A stretch of DNA of 64,000 nt from Bacillus sp. X1(2014) (lineage in GTDB: Bacteria > Bacillota > Bacilli > Bacillales_B > DSM-18226): the NCBI RefSeq assembly GCF_007678255.1, contig NZ_VEED01000002.1, positions 62,001-126,000 on the forward strand, given 5' to 3'. The notes beneath the pieces are model-generated. The model was not told where the DNA came from and made no database searches. It was given only the letters and a program-made list of their open reading frames with translations. Below, piece by piece: positions 1 through 8,083 of this stretch; the stretch's first letter is position 1; every line of letters begins with the position of its first letter. A program made the position numbers and the translations under genes.

Positions 1-2
1 GC

Positions 3-35
3 AGCAGCAGCAGCTCTGGCAGCAGCGGCAAATAA
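3..35 (+). CDS. C-terminal tail of an unidentified Gly/Ser-rich protein (partial)
   Basis: Only the last ten codons are inside the window: serines and glycines ending in G-K and a TAA at 33-35. The same frame continues after the stop with 16 more Gly/Ser/Arg-rich codons to a second TAA at 84-86, so the stop may be a recent nonsense change in a low-complexity tail. A plus-strand terminator follows at 104-136, which fits a gene ending here. A different frame is alanine-rich but runs through the terminator. The product cannot be identified from this fragment. Confidence 0.3.
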   Translation, partial: SSSSSGSSGK

Positions 36-103
36 GGCAGCAGCGGAAGGTCTGCCGGTAGCGGTGGAAGAGGACCAAAAGGTTAAATGCATATTCATCA
101 GGG

Positions 104-136
104 ACCGATACTTAAAGAGTATCGGTTTTATTTTTG
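104..136 (+). terminator. Intrinsic terminator of the upstream gene
   Basis: A 9-bp perfect stem (ACCGATACT at 104-112 with AGTATCGGT at 118-126), a 5-nt loop and a T-rich tail. It closes the transcript that enters from the left edge. The following 230 bases up to the permease hold nothing recognisable. Confidence 0.85.
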
Positions 137-368
137 ATTAATTGATACATAAACAAAACAGAAAGCATTAGCCAAGATTCGTCTTTTTTTAATAGGTAAA
201 AATCTAGGTCAATTTCTAAAAAAATTTCTAGTTAAATGCTGATTTATCGATATACGAGACATTCGTTTAGAACAAGCATTCATATTAGGACGTACTATGA
301 AGCAAAGGACAAGATAAAAAACGGAAAATCATTAAGGAACCTTAAGTGAAGGGAGTAAATAAACTTTT

Positions 369-1727
369 ATGTACCATCCATCGACGATAATTATCACCAT
401 CTTTGCTTTTATTCTGACAATGGTCCTGATCTTTATCCGTCCAAAAAATATGAACGAAGCAATCCCAGCTACATTAGGGGCCATTCTCGTCTTTCTAAGT
501 GGAAGCGTTTCGATAGGAGATTTACTTGACATAAGTTCAAAAGTTACGGGAGCAGCCATTACCATTATTGCCACAATAGTTATGGCAATCGTACTTGAAA
601 GTTTTGGCTTTTTCAGCTGGACAGCAGCATTAATGTTAAAAATCTCAAAAGGATCTGGAATTCGATTATTTTGGAATACCTTATTACTCTGCTTTTTGAT
701 GACTCTATTCTTTAACAACGATGGAAGTATTTTAATTACCACACCAATATTGATATTAATCTTAAATAATCTAAAGTTGAAATATCGGCAAAAAATCCCA
801 TTTCTATTAAGCGGTGCGTTAATCGCGACTGCCTCAAGTGCTCCAATAGGTGTTAGTAATATTGTTAATTTAATTGCTTTAAAAATCATCGGCATGGATT
901 TGTACCTTCAAACGGAAATGATGTTTGTTCCAGGGATTCTAGGATTACTATTTTTAGCCTTTTTACTATTCCTAGTCTTCAAGAATGATATTCCGAATGA
1001 AATCCGTTTCCACTCCTACTCAATCCCACTCCAAAAAAACCGCCCCTACCATCCACTACAAATGGGGTCAGAAAAATTATTTAATCAACAAAAGAAACTT
1101 ATGATCAATATGCTTATCTTCGTATTCCTTGTAAGGATCAGTCTTTTCGTGGCTTCGTTTCTTGGCATCTCAGTCTCTTTGGTTGCTGTCGGAGGATCAA
1201 TCATCTTACTCATTTGGCGATGGATTCACTTAAAGATAAATCCAAAAGATGTTATGGGAAAAGTTCCGTGGCATATATTAATTTTCGCCTTTAGTATGTA
1301 CGTCATCATCTATGGTTTACACAATATTGGATTATCGAATCTACTATTAAATTTTCTTAAACCAATCGTTAATGATAGTTTATTTCATGCTAGTTTAACG
1401 ATGGGTTCCATTACTGCCTTACTTGCAAATATTTTTAACAATCACCCGGCCTTAATGATATCCACATTTGCATTAACAGATATGGGACTGACCCCTTTAT
1501 TAACAAAAACCGTTTACTTATCAAACATCATAGGCAGTGATATAGGATCGTTAATTCTCCCAATCGGAACTCTTGCAACACTACTTTGGATGCATATATT
1601 AAAGAAAAATAAGATTAAAATCACTTGGATGCAATATATAAAAGTGACCATTGTTGTCATCCCCGCAACACTGATCTTCACCCTCATCAGCTTATATATA
1701 TGGCTATTACTCGTATTTGCAGCATGA
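369..1727 (+). CDS. ArsB/NhaD-superfamily ion permease (arsenical-pump-like)
   Basis: A 452-residue polytopic membrane protein with about ten to twelve hydrophobic segments, the usual length for the ArsB/NhaD (citrate-transporter-like) group. The conserved stretch LFFNNDGSILITTP, near residues 113-126, is the re-entrant region typical of this superfamily. The family moves oxyanions, carboxylates or Na+ in exchange for H+; the substrate cannot be read from sequence. No arsenate reductase or ArsR is adjacent, so an arsenic role is not supported by context. A close paralogue is encoded on the minus strand at 19043-20395. A GGGAG element lies about 13 nt before the ATG, longer than ideal. The stop overlaps a possible ATG of the next reading frame. 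Confidence 0.85.
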   Translation: MYHPSTIIITIFAFILTMVLIFIRPKNMNEAIPATLGAILVFLSGSVSIGDLLDISSKVTGAAITIIATIVMAIVLESFGFFSWTAALMLKISKGSGIRLFWNTLLLCFLMTLFFNNDGSILITTPILILILNNLKLKYRQKIPFLLSGALIATASSAPIGVSNIVNLIALKIIGMDLYLQTEMMFVPGILGLLFLAFLLFLVFKNDIPNEIRFHSYSIPLQKNRPYHPLQMGSEKLFNQQKKLMINMLIFVFLVRISLFVASFLGISVSLVAVGGSIILLIWRWIHLKINPKDVMGKVPWHILIFAFSMYVIIYGLHNIGLSNLLLNFLKPIVNDSLFHASLTMGSITALLANIFNNHPALMISTFALTDMGLTPLLTKTVYLSNIIGSDIGSLILPIGTLATLLWMHILKKNKIKITWMQYIKVTIVVIPATLIFTLISLYIWLLLVFAA

Positions 1728-1730
1728 TAA

Positions 1731-1760
1731 AAGAGGACTCATTATTCGATGAGTCCTCTT
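1731..1760 (+). terminator. Perfect 12-bp hairpin at the end of the permease gene
   Basis: AAGAGGACTCAT at 1731-1742 pairs perfectly with ATGAGTCCTCTT at 1749-1760 around a 6-nt loop, four bases after the permease stop. There is no strong T-run on either side, so it is terminator-like rather than a certain terminator. It argues that the next gene begins downstream of it. Confidence 0.5.
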
Positions 1761-1858
1761 CACATATTAGAAATGTAATATACATTAATGCAATATCTTC
1801 TTCATTTATTAATAATAAGAAAAAAGATTCTTTTGGATTTAAGGATGTGAAGAGAGGT

Positions 1859-3367
1859 ATGGTTAATTTGCATTTGACCAATCTAGATTTGGCAGAATAT
1901 TTATTAAGTATTTATTACGAAGTAATCCAATTAAGTGAGGAGAGTGTAAGTAGCATCCCATTAAGTGATGGAATTCAAAATCGTGATAACTTAATTGCTT
2001 ATCTAGCCCTTTTAGAACAAAATACTCTTGAATTAAGTCAACATTTGGAGAATCGAGGCTTTGCATCAATTAAACAATCACATACTCACGTTTTGTACAC
2101 TTTTGAAAAAATATTAGAGAATTTGAAAGTTCCCACGATTTCTTCAAAAAAGATTTTCGTTCCCAGCCCAATAGAATCAGGGACCATTATGAAGAACCGC
2201 TCGGAGCTACTCCTCGGTAAAAAGAATACTCAACTACAATCGTCAATCATGGTAACCTTAGATGAGAAGATGGTGTTCAATCAAGCCTTATTAGAAGATT
2301 TATTATTAAATGGTATGAATATTGCACGAATTAACTGTGCACATGGTCATAAAGATGTATGGAAACAATTAATTGAAAATTTAAAAAGGGCAGAAAAAGG
2401 TTTAAAAGAAAAAGGGAAATATAATAACAAATCATGCAAAATATATATGGACTTAGCGGGTCCAAAAGTTCGCATCGGAAACCTCAACCATGTCAAAATA
2501 ACCGTAAAGAAAGGGGACCATTTACGATTATACCTGAACTCAGAAAAGCTTGCTCATCCAGCAACAAATGAATATCCCGCAGGTGTCCCGATAACACTAG
2601 TGAAGGCTTTTCGGAATGTTCAAATCAGTGATCCAATTTTTATTGATGATGGAAAGATATCAGGAGTTGTTCAGAAAGTTACAAAGGAATTCATTGAAAT
2701 AAAGATTAATTCACCGGTTTTCAGTGAATTTAGAATAAAAGAGGGAAAAGGGCTGAATTTGCCTGATTCCCTAGTTAGTTTAAATGTAAGTGCTTTAACT
2801 GAAAAGGATATTCACGATTTACCTTTTGTAATAACATACGCAGACATTTTGGGGGTATCTTTTGTCCACTCTCCACTTGATCTAAAAAAACTACACGATG
2901 AATTAGTGAAATATAGTGCACAAAATATGGCGGTTGTTGCAAAAATTGAAACGAAGGATGCAGTCCATCAACTAGCAAGAATAATCTTTGAGGGATTAAA
3001 ATTTAGGTCATTTGGGATTATGATTGCAAGAGGTGATCTAGCCGTAGAAGTAGGTCCTGAAAATTTATCATATGTGCAAGATGAGATTTTAAGAATCTGT
3101 GCAGCCTCTTATATACCTGTTATTTGGGCAACAGGAGTTTTAGAAAATTTAACAAAAAAAGGAATCCCCACTCGTTCAGAAATTACAGATGCCTTTTATG
3201 GAAAACGGGCCGATTGTGTCATGCTAAATAAAGGTCCATATATTATTGATTCATTATTACTTCTTACAAAATTATTAAAAACAGAATCAAGAAATCTTTC
3301 CAAAAAACAAAGAAGATCTTCTGATTTAACTGCTCAATACGGAGTAATAAATAGTCGGAATATATAG
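1859..3367 (+). CDS. Pyruvate-kinase-like protein with N-terminal helical domain and no C-terminal allosteric domain
   Basis: About 502 residues from the ATG at 1859; the frame stays open upstream to 1625, and the ATG at 1724 is an alternative. The first ~125 residues are helical and unlike pyruvate kinase. The pyruvate kinase barrel begins near residue 128 with the segment GMNIARINCAHG. It includes DLAGPKVRIG, KIETKD (the position of the catalytic lysine), MIARGDLAVEVG (metal and phosphoenolpyruvate site) and PTRSEITDAFYG. The protein ends soon after, so the C-terminal effector-binding domain of classical enzymes is missing. Real kinase activity is uncertain. It follows the ArsB/NhaD permease with a hairpin between them, and no glycolytic genes are near. 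Confidence 0.75.
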   Translation: MVNLHLTNLDLAEYLLSIYYEVIQLSEESVSSIPLSDGIQNRDNLIAYLALLEQNTLELSQHLENRGFASIKQSHTHVLYTFEKILENLKVPTISSKKIFVPSPIESGTIMKNRSELLLGKKNTQLQSSIMVTLDEKMVFNQALLEDLLLNGMNIARINCAHGHKDVWKQLIENLKRAEKGLKEKGKYNNKSCKIYMDLAGPKVRIGNLNHVKITVKKGDHLRLYLNSEKLAHPATNEYPAGVPITLVKAFRNVQISDPIFIDDGKISGVVQKVTKEFIEIKINSPVFSEFRIKEGKGLNLPDSLVSLNVSALTEKDIHDLPFVITYADILGVSFVHSPLDLKKLHDELVKYSAQNMAVVAKIETKDAVHQLARIIFEGLKFRSFGIMIARGDLAVEVGPENLSYVQDEILRICAASYIPVIWATGVLENLTKKGIPTRSEITDAFYGKRADCVMLNKGPYIIDSLLLLTKLLKTESRNLSKKQRRSSDLTAQYGVINSRNI

Positions 3368-3388
3368 TGAGTTTGAATATAGAAATCG

Positions 3389-3420
3389 CCCATTCAGCAT
3401 TAATTTTAATGCTGAATGGG
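3389..3420. terminator. Long perfect hairpin between convergent genes
   Basis: CCCATTCAGCATTAA at 3389-3403 pairs with its complement at 3406-3420 with almost no loop. It sits between the pyruvate-kinase-like gene and the convergent dsdA remnant and could serve either strand, although neither side has a clear T-run. Confidence 0.55.
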
Positions 3421-3443
3421 TAATGAAGATGATTAATATAGGA

Positions 3444-4136
3444 TTAATTTGATCCCTTATGATAATATTTAACCATCATTTCTTCAGGGGCCATACTTCA
3501 CCCGTTGCCCATATAATATGAGTTGCATTGTTCATTTTATTCAATAGATCATGTTTTTCTAAATAATTGATTCCCTTACCAGATCAGAAAGAGGGTCCAA
3601 TCATACCTGCTAGAGCAGAAGGCTCAAGGATAATCTTCTCAGTATCAACCAGTTCCTTTAACAGTTTGTATAAGTGGTCGTCACTACTCGTATAACAACC
3701 ACTTAGAAAAGGTTCGATGATCTTACCAACAAATCCCGAGGGTCTGCCGACCGCAAGTCCATCGGCATCTGTCACATTATCAATCCCAACATCTTGGACA
3801 TAAATTTGATCATGTAAACCTTTCATTAATCGGAATAACATACAAGGGGAGTGTGTCGGTTCTGCAAAAAAACAGTGAACGTTATCTTTGAACAGCTGTT
3901 TCAAACCAAATGCTACTCCTCCTGGACCACCGCCAACACCACAAGGCAGGTACACGAATAAAGGGTGGTCTTCATCTACTAAGATTTCTAACTGTATCCT
4001 CTGCTGTAAGGAAGGATTTATCGATTCCACCTTGGGCCTTTTCTAGGTTTGGATTTCCCCAAAATACTTCATCTAATGATTTCAGTTTTTCTATTAATGG
4101 AAATTGGTTATTTTTTTGCCATGTTTTTATATCCAT
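3444..4136 (-). pseudogene. dsdA: Decayed D-serine dehydratase (D-serine ammonia-lyase) gene
   Basis: The fragments match the PLP-dependent D-serine ammonia-lyase family in order. An N-terminal piece (4136 to about 4030) contains PLIEKLKSLDEVFWGNP. The reading then jumps frame to a C-terminal piece carrying [40 protein letters not shown] and EPSALAG. The middle, roughly 240 residues with the PLP-binding lysine motif SGSIKARGG, has been deleted, so no active enzyme can be made. A TGA at 3584-3586 interrupts the tail, and a one-base frameshift is needed to join NNATHIIWATG to SMAPEEMMVKYY before the final stop at 3444. This is a clear loss-of-function remnant. Confidence 0.9.
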
Positions 4137-4280
4137 AATTCTATATTTAAACCCCTTCGTTTTAAATTTTAATCGGTGAGACCTCTTAGCTGTTATTTCC
4201 TAAAAAAGAAGGTATGTAGTCGCTTGTCTTTAACACTTCCCTCCTTATTGAATACTATTATATAAAAGGCATGTGAGGAT

Positions 4281-5081
4281 ATGTATTTAGTTGGCTTCTA
4301 CTCTCCAAAAGCAAAATCTGGTGTCACTGAATTGGCCTTAACCATATATAATTGGCTTAAATTAAATACAAATGTATCAGCTGCATTTATATCGTATGGG
4401 ACATTAGAAAAAGAAGAAACTTCAAACGAACTCGTTCATGAATTTTCAAAATTATCTCTAACGGAACAAAAACGTAAAGTAAAAAGAATGAAAAATGAAT
4501 ATGATATCATCATTTATGATGCTTCCAGCCAACTGTCGGAGGGGGTATTAAAACTATTACCGATTGTTGACCGCTTATTTGTGGTTGGTGAAGAACATAC
4601 TGATTTTGCTATTAAATTACAGAAAATCATTCAATTTGATAAAATTTTTGATAAGAGTGTCAAAAATTTTATCACCCATTTACGAGGCAGTAAAACCTTT
4701 ATCATCCGTGAAAACAAAGAAGATCGAGTAATAGGCTTTAATTACACCAAAAATGAAACAAATACGATTGGGCAGATGGTATACACTGATTATGTGACGC
4801 GCTATATCGAAGAAAAATTAATTGATAAAAACATTAAAATTTTTAAAAAGATATTAAAAATCCCTAAGAAAGAGTTATACAAAGGCTTACACGAATTAGG
4901 TATTGATTTTGAAAAAGCGCTGCTCTTTCACGAATATGTCTTTCTTCGGGAAGCATTAGGCCAAAATTATGATGAAGCAATCGAAAATCTTTTCCCACTT
5001 TTAATTAATTCCACCTACAAAGAAATCTTCGAAAAATTTCAACTCGAAATCAATTTTATCAAAAAAATAAAAACCTTATAA
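4281..5081 (+). CDS. MinD/ParA-like protein with degenerate P-loop, function unknown
   Basis: A 266-residue soluble protein. Its opening (VGFYSPKAKSGVTELALTIY) has the position and flavour of the deviant Walker A of MinD/ParA ATPases but lacks the GKT core. EYDIIIYDASSQL resembles the Walker B region that follows in that family. The second half is helical and lysine-rich with no recognised domain. It may be a nucleotide-binding-dead relative used in assembly or regulation, but that is inference. It stands alone, divergent from the dsdA remnant, and is closed by its own terminator at 5090-5125. Confidence 0.55.
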   Translation: MYLVGFYSPKAKSGVTELALTIYNWLKLNTNVSAAFISYGTLEKEETSNELVHEFSKLSLTEQKRKVKRMKNEYDIIIYDASSQLSEGVLKLLPIVDRLFVVGEEHTDFAIKLQKIIQFDKIFDKSVKNFITHLRGSKTFIIRENKEDRVIGFNYTKNETNTIGQMVYTDYVTRYIEEKLIDKNIKIFKKILKIPKKELYKGLHELGIDFEKALLFHEYVFLREALGQNYDEAIENLFPLLINSTYKEIFEKFQLEINFIKKIKTL

Positions 5082-5089
5082 ACCTTAAT

Positions 5090-5125
5090 AAAACAGAGTA
5101 TTGGTAATTTCTCTGTTTTTTTTTT
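5090..5125 (+). terminator. Intrinsic terminator
   Basis: AAACAGAG pairs with CTCTGTTT across a 12-nt loop and runs into ten T residues, just after the MinD-like gene. Confidence 0.85.
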
Positions 5126-5230
5126 GATTTTTTACAGCTAGAAATTGTTATACTTGGATTTTACCTGAGGATAAATGTACAATCTAATATGTAAATATAA
5201 TTACAGATAAAATAATAGGTGGGAAAAAGA

Positions 5231-5971
5231 ATGATTGCAAGGACCGAAGAAGATTTTAATGGCTTGAAAGAAATCGGCAGGATTGTAGCTGCCATCCGCG
5301 ATGAATTAGTGCAAAGGGCGGTACCTGGGGTTACCACTCTTGAACTCGATAATATAGCAGCTGAGTTATTTGAGAAAGAAGGAGCTATATCTGCTCCAAA
5401 AGGCGAATACGATTTTCCAGGCTATACATGTATAAGCGTAAACGAAGAAGTAGCACATGGGATTCCCAGTGAACGAATGATCAAAGAAGGTGACCTGGTA
5501 AATATCGATGTCTCGGGTTCTAAGAACGGTTATTTTGCTGATACAGGTATCTCGATTGTTGTTGGAGAAGGGGAAGAAATTTTAACCAAAATTTGTGAGG
5601 TAGCAAAGGAGGCTTTTGAAGCTGGTCTTAAAAAAGCTAAACCAGGCTCTAAAATAAATGGAATGGGTAAAGTCGTCTACCAAACAGCCAAAAATCATGG
5701 CTTAACGGTGATAAAAAATCTTACTGGACACGGAATTGGACGTACCATTCACGAAAAACCTGAATATATTTATAATTACAATGAAACTTCTGACAATGGA
5801 TTGTTAAGGGAAGGGATGGTTATTGCCTTCGAACCATTCATCTCCACCCATGATGAAGAAGTGTTTCAACTTGATGATGGCTGGACGTTTGTGACAGAAA
5901 AAAGCTTTGTGGCACAATACGAACATACGTTAATCATCACCAAAAACGGACCAGTCATATTAACACGATAA
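5231..5971 (+). CDS. map: Type I methionine aminopeptidase
   Basis: A 246-residue cytosolic metalloprotease that removes the initiator methionine from nascent proteins. The pita-bread-fold metal ligands are visible in order: Asp in NIDVSG, Asp in YFADTG, His in TGHGIGRTIHE, Glu in AFEPF and Glu in QYEHTLIIT. The ATG at 5231 is preferred over the in-frame GTG at 5219 because AGGTGGG lies just before it. It is monocistronic with a terminator right after. It sits outside the ribosomal-protein cluster that usually holds mapA, so it is more likely the second copy (YflG/MapB type). Confidence 0.93.
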   Translation: MIARTEEDFNGLKEIGRIVAAIRDELVQRAVPGVTTLELDNIAAELFEKEGAISAPKGEYDFPGYTCISVNEEVAHGIPSERMIKEGDLVNIDVSGSKNGYFADTGISIVVGEGEEILTKICEVAKEAFEAGLKKAKPGSKINGMGKVVYQTAKNHGLTVIKNLTGHGIGRTIHEKPEYIYNYNETSDNGLLREGMVIAFEPFISTHDEEVFQLDDGWTFVTEKSFVAQYEHTLIITKNGPVILTR

Positions 5972-5985
5972 TGATAAGTAAGATG

Positions 5986-6012
5986 TAGAACTTTTTTCAG
6001 TTCTATTTTTTA
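5986..6012 (+). terminator. Intrinsic terminator of map
   Basis: TAGAACT pairs with AGTTCTA over a 6-nt loop, followed by six T residues. Confidence 0.8.
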
Positions 6013-6030
6013 CTTTGTAAACTTACATCC

Positions 6031-6078
6031 ACATATCAAACCAATACGTTGACTGTATGGTTTGATATGTGGTATATT
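6031..6078 (+). promoter_or_regulatory. Promoter of the merR-mpfA operon with overlapping dyad
   Basis: A -35 like TTGACT (6049-6054) and a -10 TATATT (6073-6078) are 18 bp apart. A large dyad, ACATATCAAACC with its complement, spans 6031-6070 across the -35 and the spacer. MerR proteins bind dyads in long spacers, so autoregulation by the next gene is plausible; this is inference. Confidence 0.5.
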
Positions 6079-6120
6079 TGTATTAACATTTATTTGGGGA
6101 GGGGTGAGTAATTTGGGGAG

Positions 6121-6534
6121 TTGTATCGAATTGGTGAAATAGCAAAATTGAAGAATATTTCTAAACGGACCATTGATTATTACACCCAAATAGGCTTACT
6201 AAACCCTATTCGGACGGATTCTAATTATCGATTGTACGGAGAAGAATGTATTAAGATTTTGAATATGATTGAACACTATAAGAATCTTAATATGCCTCTA
6301 GAAGAAATAAAGTCTTCAATTGAATTGATTAAATCAGACAATACCATTGATAAACAAAAAGTTGAAAAACATTTTGAACAGATTGCTAGTATTATGCAGC
6401 ATCTAAAAGAAGAAATTCATGTAATGGAACCAATTCTTCAAAAGTTAAACGATCAACAAAAAGAAAAGTTGGTAAATAGATTATCGACAGAAGGCGTTAC
6501 ATTGGCTCAAACATTATTAGTACTGTTTAGCTAA
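6121..6534 (+). CDS. MerR-family transcriptional regulator
   Basis: A 137-residue regulator. The N-terminal winged helix-turn-helix begins YRIGEIAKLKNISKRTIDYY and continues through the wing around SNYRLYGEE, typical of MerR. A dimerisation coiled coil covers roughly residues 75-120. There is no C-terminal cysteine pair, so a classical metal sensor of CueR or MerR type is unlikely. The TTG start at 6121 is forced by an in-frame stop at 6109 and gives the normal family N-terminus. It lies directly upstream of the MpfA-like gene on the same strand and probably controls it. Confidence 0.88.
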   Translation: MYRIGEIAKLKNISKRTIDYYTQIGLLNPIRTDSNYRLYGEECIKILNMIEHYKNLNMPLEEIKSSIELIKSDNTIDKQKVEKHFEQIASIMQHLKEEIHVMEPILQKLNDQQKEKLVNRLSTEGVTLAQTLLVLFS

Positions 6535-6589
6535 TTATGTAGATAGCTATTTTGCTAGAAAATGATTCAAATCAAACATGTAAAAAAAC

Positions 6590-6634
6590 AGGAGGTGTAT
6601 TCCTTACTTAAAAATTTAAGTAAGGAGACCATTG
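6590..6634 (+). promoter_or_regulatory. Strong Shine-Dalgarno separated from the mpfA start by a hairpin
   Basis: A near-perfect Shine-Dalgarno (AGGAGGTG, 6590-6597) lies 35 nt before the TTG start at 6632. Between them is a hairpin, CCTTACTTAA at 6602-6611 with TTAAGTAAGG at 6616-6625. The 3' arm overlaps a second, weaker Shine-Dalgarno (AAGGAG, 6622-6627). Folding would either hide the weak site or bring the strong site close to the start. A translational switch is inferred. Confidence 0.5.
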
Positions 6635-7942
6635 ATAATTAGTAATCTACTAATAATAGCAATTTTAATTGCTTTTACAGCATTTTTTGTAGCGTATGAA
6701 TTTGCTATTGTTAAAATCCGCGGTACACGTATTGATCAACTCGTTAGCGAAGGGAACAAGAATGCGATCGCGGCAAAAAAGATAGTTTCAAATCTAGACG
6801 AGTATTTATCGGCATGTCAACTAGGAATTACCGTTACGGCTTTAGGACTTGGGTGGTTAGGAGAACCAACGGTTGAGCACATTCTTCACCCGTTATTGAG
6901 CTACTTGAACATGCCTGAATCCATTTCGAGTATCACTTCTTTTATCCTTGCGTTTGCATCTGTAACATTTATTCATGTCGTGGTAGGGGAACTTGCACCT
7001 AAAACCTTTGCCATTCAGAAGGCAGAAACGGTCACTTTGATCTTTGCAAGACCGATGATGCTCTTTTATAAGATTATGTATCCTTTTATTAAGGCATTAA
7101 ATGGTTCTGCTCGTTTAATCGTTGGAATATTTGGATTGAAACCTGCATCAGAACATGAAGCTGCACACTCAGAAGAAGAACTTCAAATAATCATCTCTGA
7201 AAGCTACAAGAGCGGGGAGATTAATCAATCGGAATATAAATATGTAAACAATATCTTTGAATTTGATGATCGAAATGCCAATGAAATTATGGTGCCTCGT
7301 ACGGAAATCGTTGCATTTGATATCTCACAATCATTAAATGAATGTCTTCAAATTGTAACGAAAGAAAATTATACTCGTTACCCAGTAATTGATGGTGAAA
7401 AAGATAACATCATTGGTATGGTAAATATGAAAGAAGTTTTTACGGAATATATCAAAGGTAAGAATGTTGAAACATCGATTCAAGAATATATTCGTCCTGT
7501 CATCCAAGTAATTGAATCGATTCCAATTCATGATTTACTCCTAAAAATGCAAAAAGAACGTGTTCATATGGCAATCTTAATGGATGAATATGGCGGTACT
7601 GCAGGTTTAGTCACTGTTGAAGATATTCTTGAAGAGATTGTCGGGGAAATTCGTGACGAATTTGATGCGGATGAAGTACCAGAAATTAATAAAATTAGTG
7701 AAAACAAAACGATCGTGGATGGTAAAGTGCTTATTGATGAAATCAACGACTTATTCGGTCTCGATCTCGAAAATTCAGATATGGATACCATTGGCGGTTG
7801 GATCTTATCTGAAAAAATGGATGTTGTCGAAGGCGATAAAGTAAGATATGACAATTATGAATTCAAAGTCCTTGAAATTGACGGTTACCATATTAAATCA
7901 CTAGAAATTTTAAAAATAGCTAAACAAGAATCCATCGCGTAA
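6632..7942 (+). CDS. mpfA: MpfA/YhdP-type CNNM-CBS membrane protein (probable Mg2+ exporter)
   Basis: A 436-residue hemolysin-C/CorC-type protein. An N-terminal DUF21 (CNNM) domain with three to four membrane segments covers roughly residues 1-190. A CBS pair follows, with VPRTEIVAFD at the start of CBS1 and MDEYGGTAGLVTVEDILEE in CBS2, then a C-terminal CorC/HlyC domain. The B. subtilis relative MpfA (YhdP) is implicated in Mg2+ efflux. The usual ASEFAIV of the first helix reads AYEFAIV here. The TTG start is chosen because the frame closes upstream at 6617. The unusual leader is described separately. Confidence 0.85.
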   Translation: MIISNLLIIAILIAFTAFFVAYEFAIVKIRGTRIDQLVSEGNKNAIAAKKIVSNLDEYLSACQLGITVTALGLGWLGEPTVEHILHPLLSYLNMPESISSITSFILAFASVTFIHVVVGELAPKTFAIQKAETVTLIFARPMMLFYKIMYPFIKALNGSARLIVGIFGLKPASEHEAAHSEEELQIIISESYKSGEINQSEYKYVNNIFEFDDRNANEIMVPRTEIVAFDISQSLNECLQIVTKENYTRYPVIDGEKDNIIGMVNMKEVFTEYIKGKNVETSIQEYIRPVIQVIESIPIHDLLLKMQKERVHMAILMDEYGGTAGLVTVEDILEEIVGEIRDEFDADEVPEINKISENKTIVDGKVLIDEINDLFGLDLENSDMDTIGGWILSEKMDVVEGDKVRYDNYEFKVLEIDGYHIKSLEILKIAKQESIA

Positions 7943-7945
7943 TGA

Positions 7946-7979
7946 ACACCCTCTTGTCTAAACAAGAGGGTGTATTTTT
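7946..7979 (+). terminator. Intrinsic terminator of mpfA
   Basis: ACACCCTCTTGT pairs perfectly with ACAAGAGGGTGT over a 4-nt loop, followed by ATTTTT. Confidence 0.9.
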
Positions 7980-7996
7980 GTATAATCAAAAAAATG

Positions 7997-8047
7997 CTGT
8001 CCCAAAAAGGAGATTGATCCCCATCCTTTTTGGGGCAGTTTTTTTCA
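7997..8047 (+). terminator. Second intrinsic terminator before the tua operon
   Basis: CTGTCCCAAAAAGGA (7997-8011) pairs with TCCTTTTTGGGGCAG (8024-8038) and runs into eight T residues. It isolates the tua operon from upstream transcription. Confidence 0.85.
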
Positions 8048-8083
8048 TTTTATCGATAAATCTTCCTATATTCTGTAAAAATC

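Noticed and set aside
332..895. Long minus-strand open frame over the first permease
   Set aside because: Antisense shadow of a membrane protein gene with no ribosome site; the same shadow occurs over the paralogue at 20010-20510 on the plus strand.
3584..3586. Selenocysteine codon in the dsdA remnant
   Set aside because: The family has no Cys or Sec at this place, no SECIS-like hairpin follows, and the gene carries other inactivating lesions.
3904..4179. Plus-strand 89-codon frame over the dsdA remnant
   Set aside because: Antisense to recognisable D-serine dehydratase sequence and without a ribosome site.
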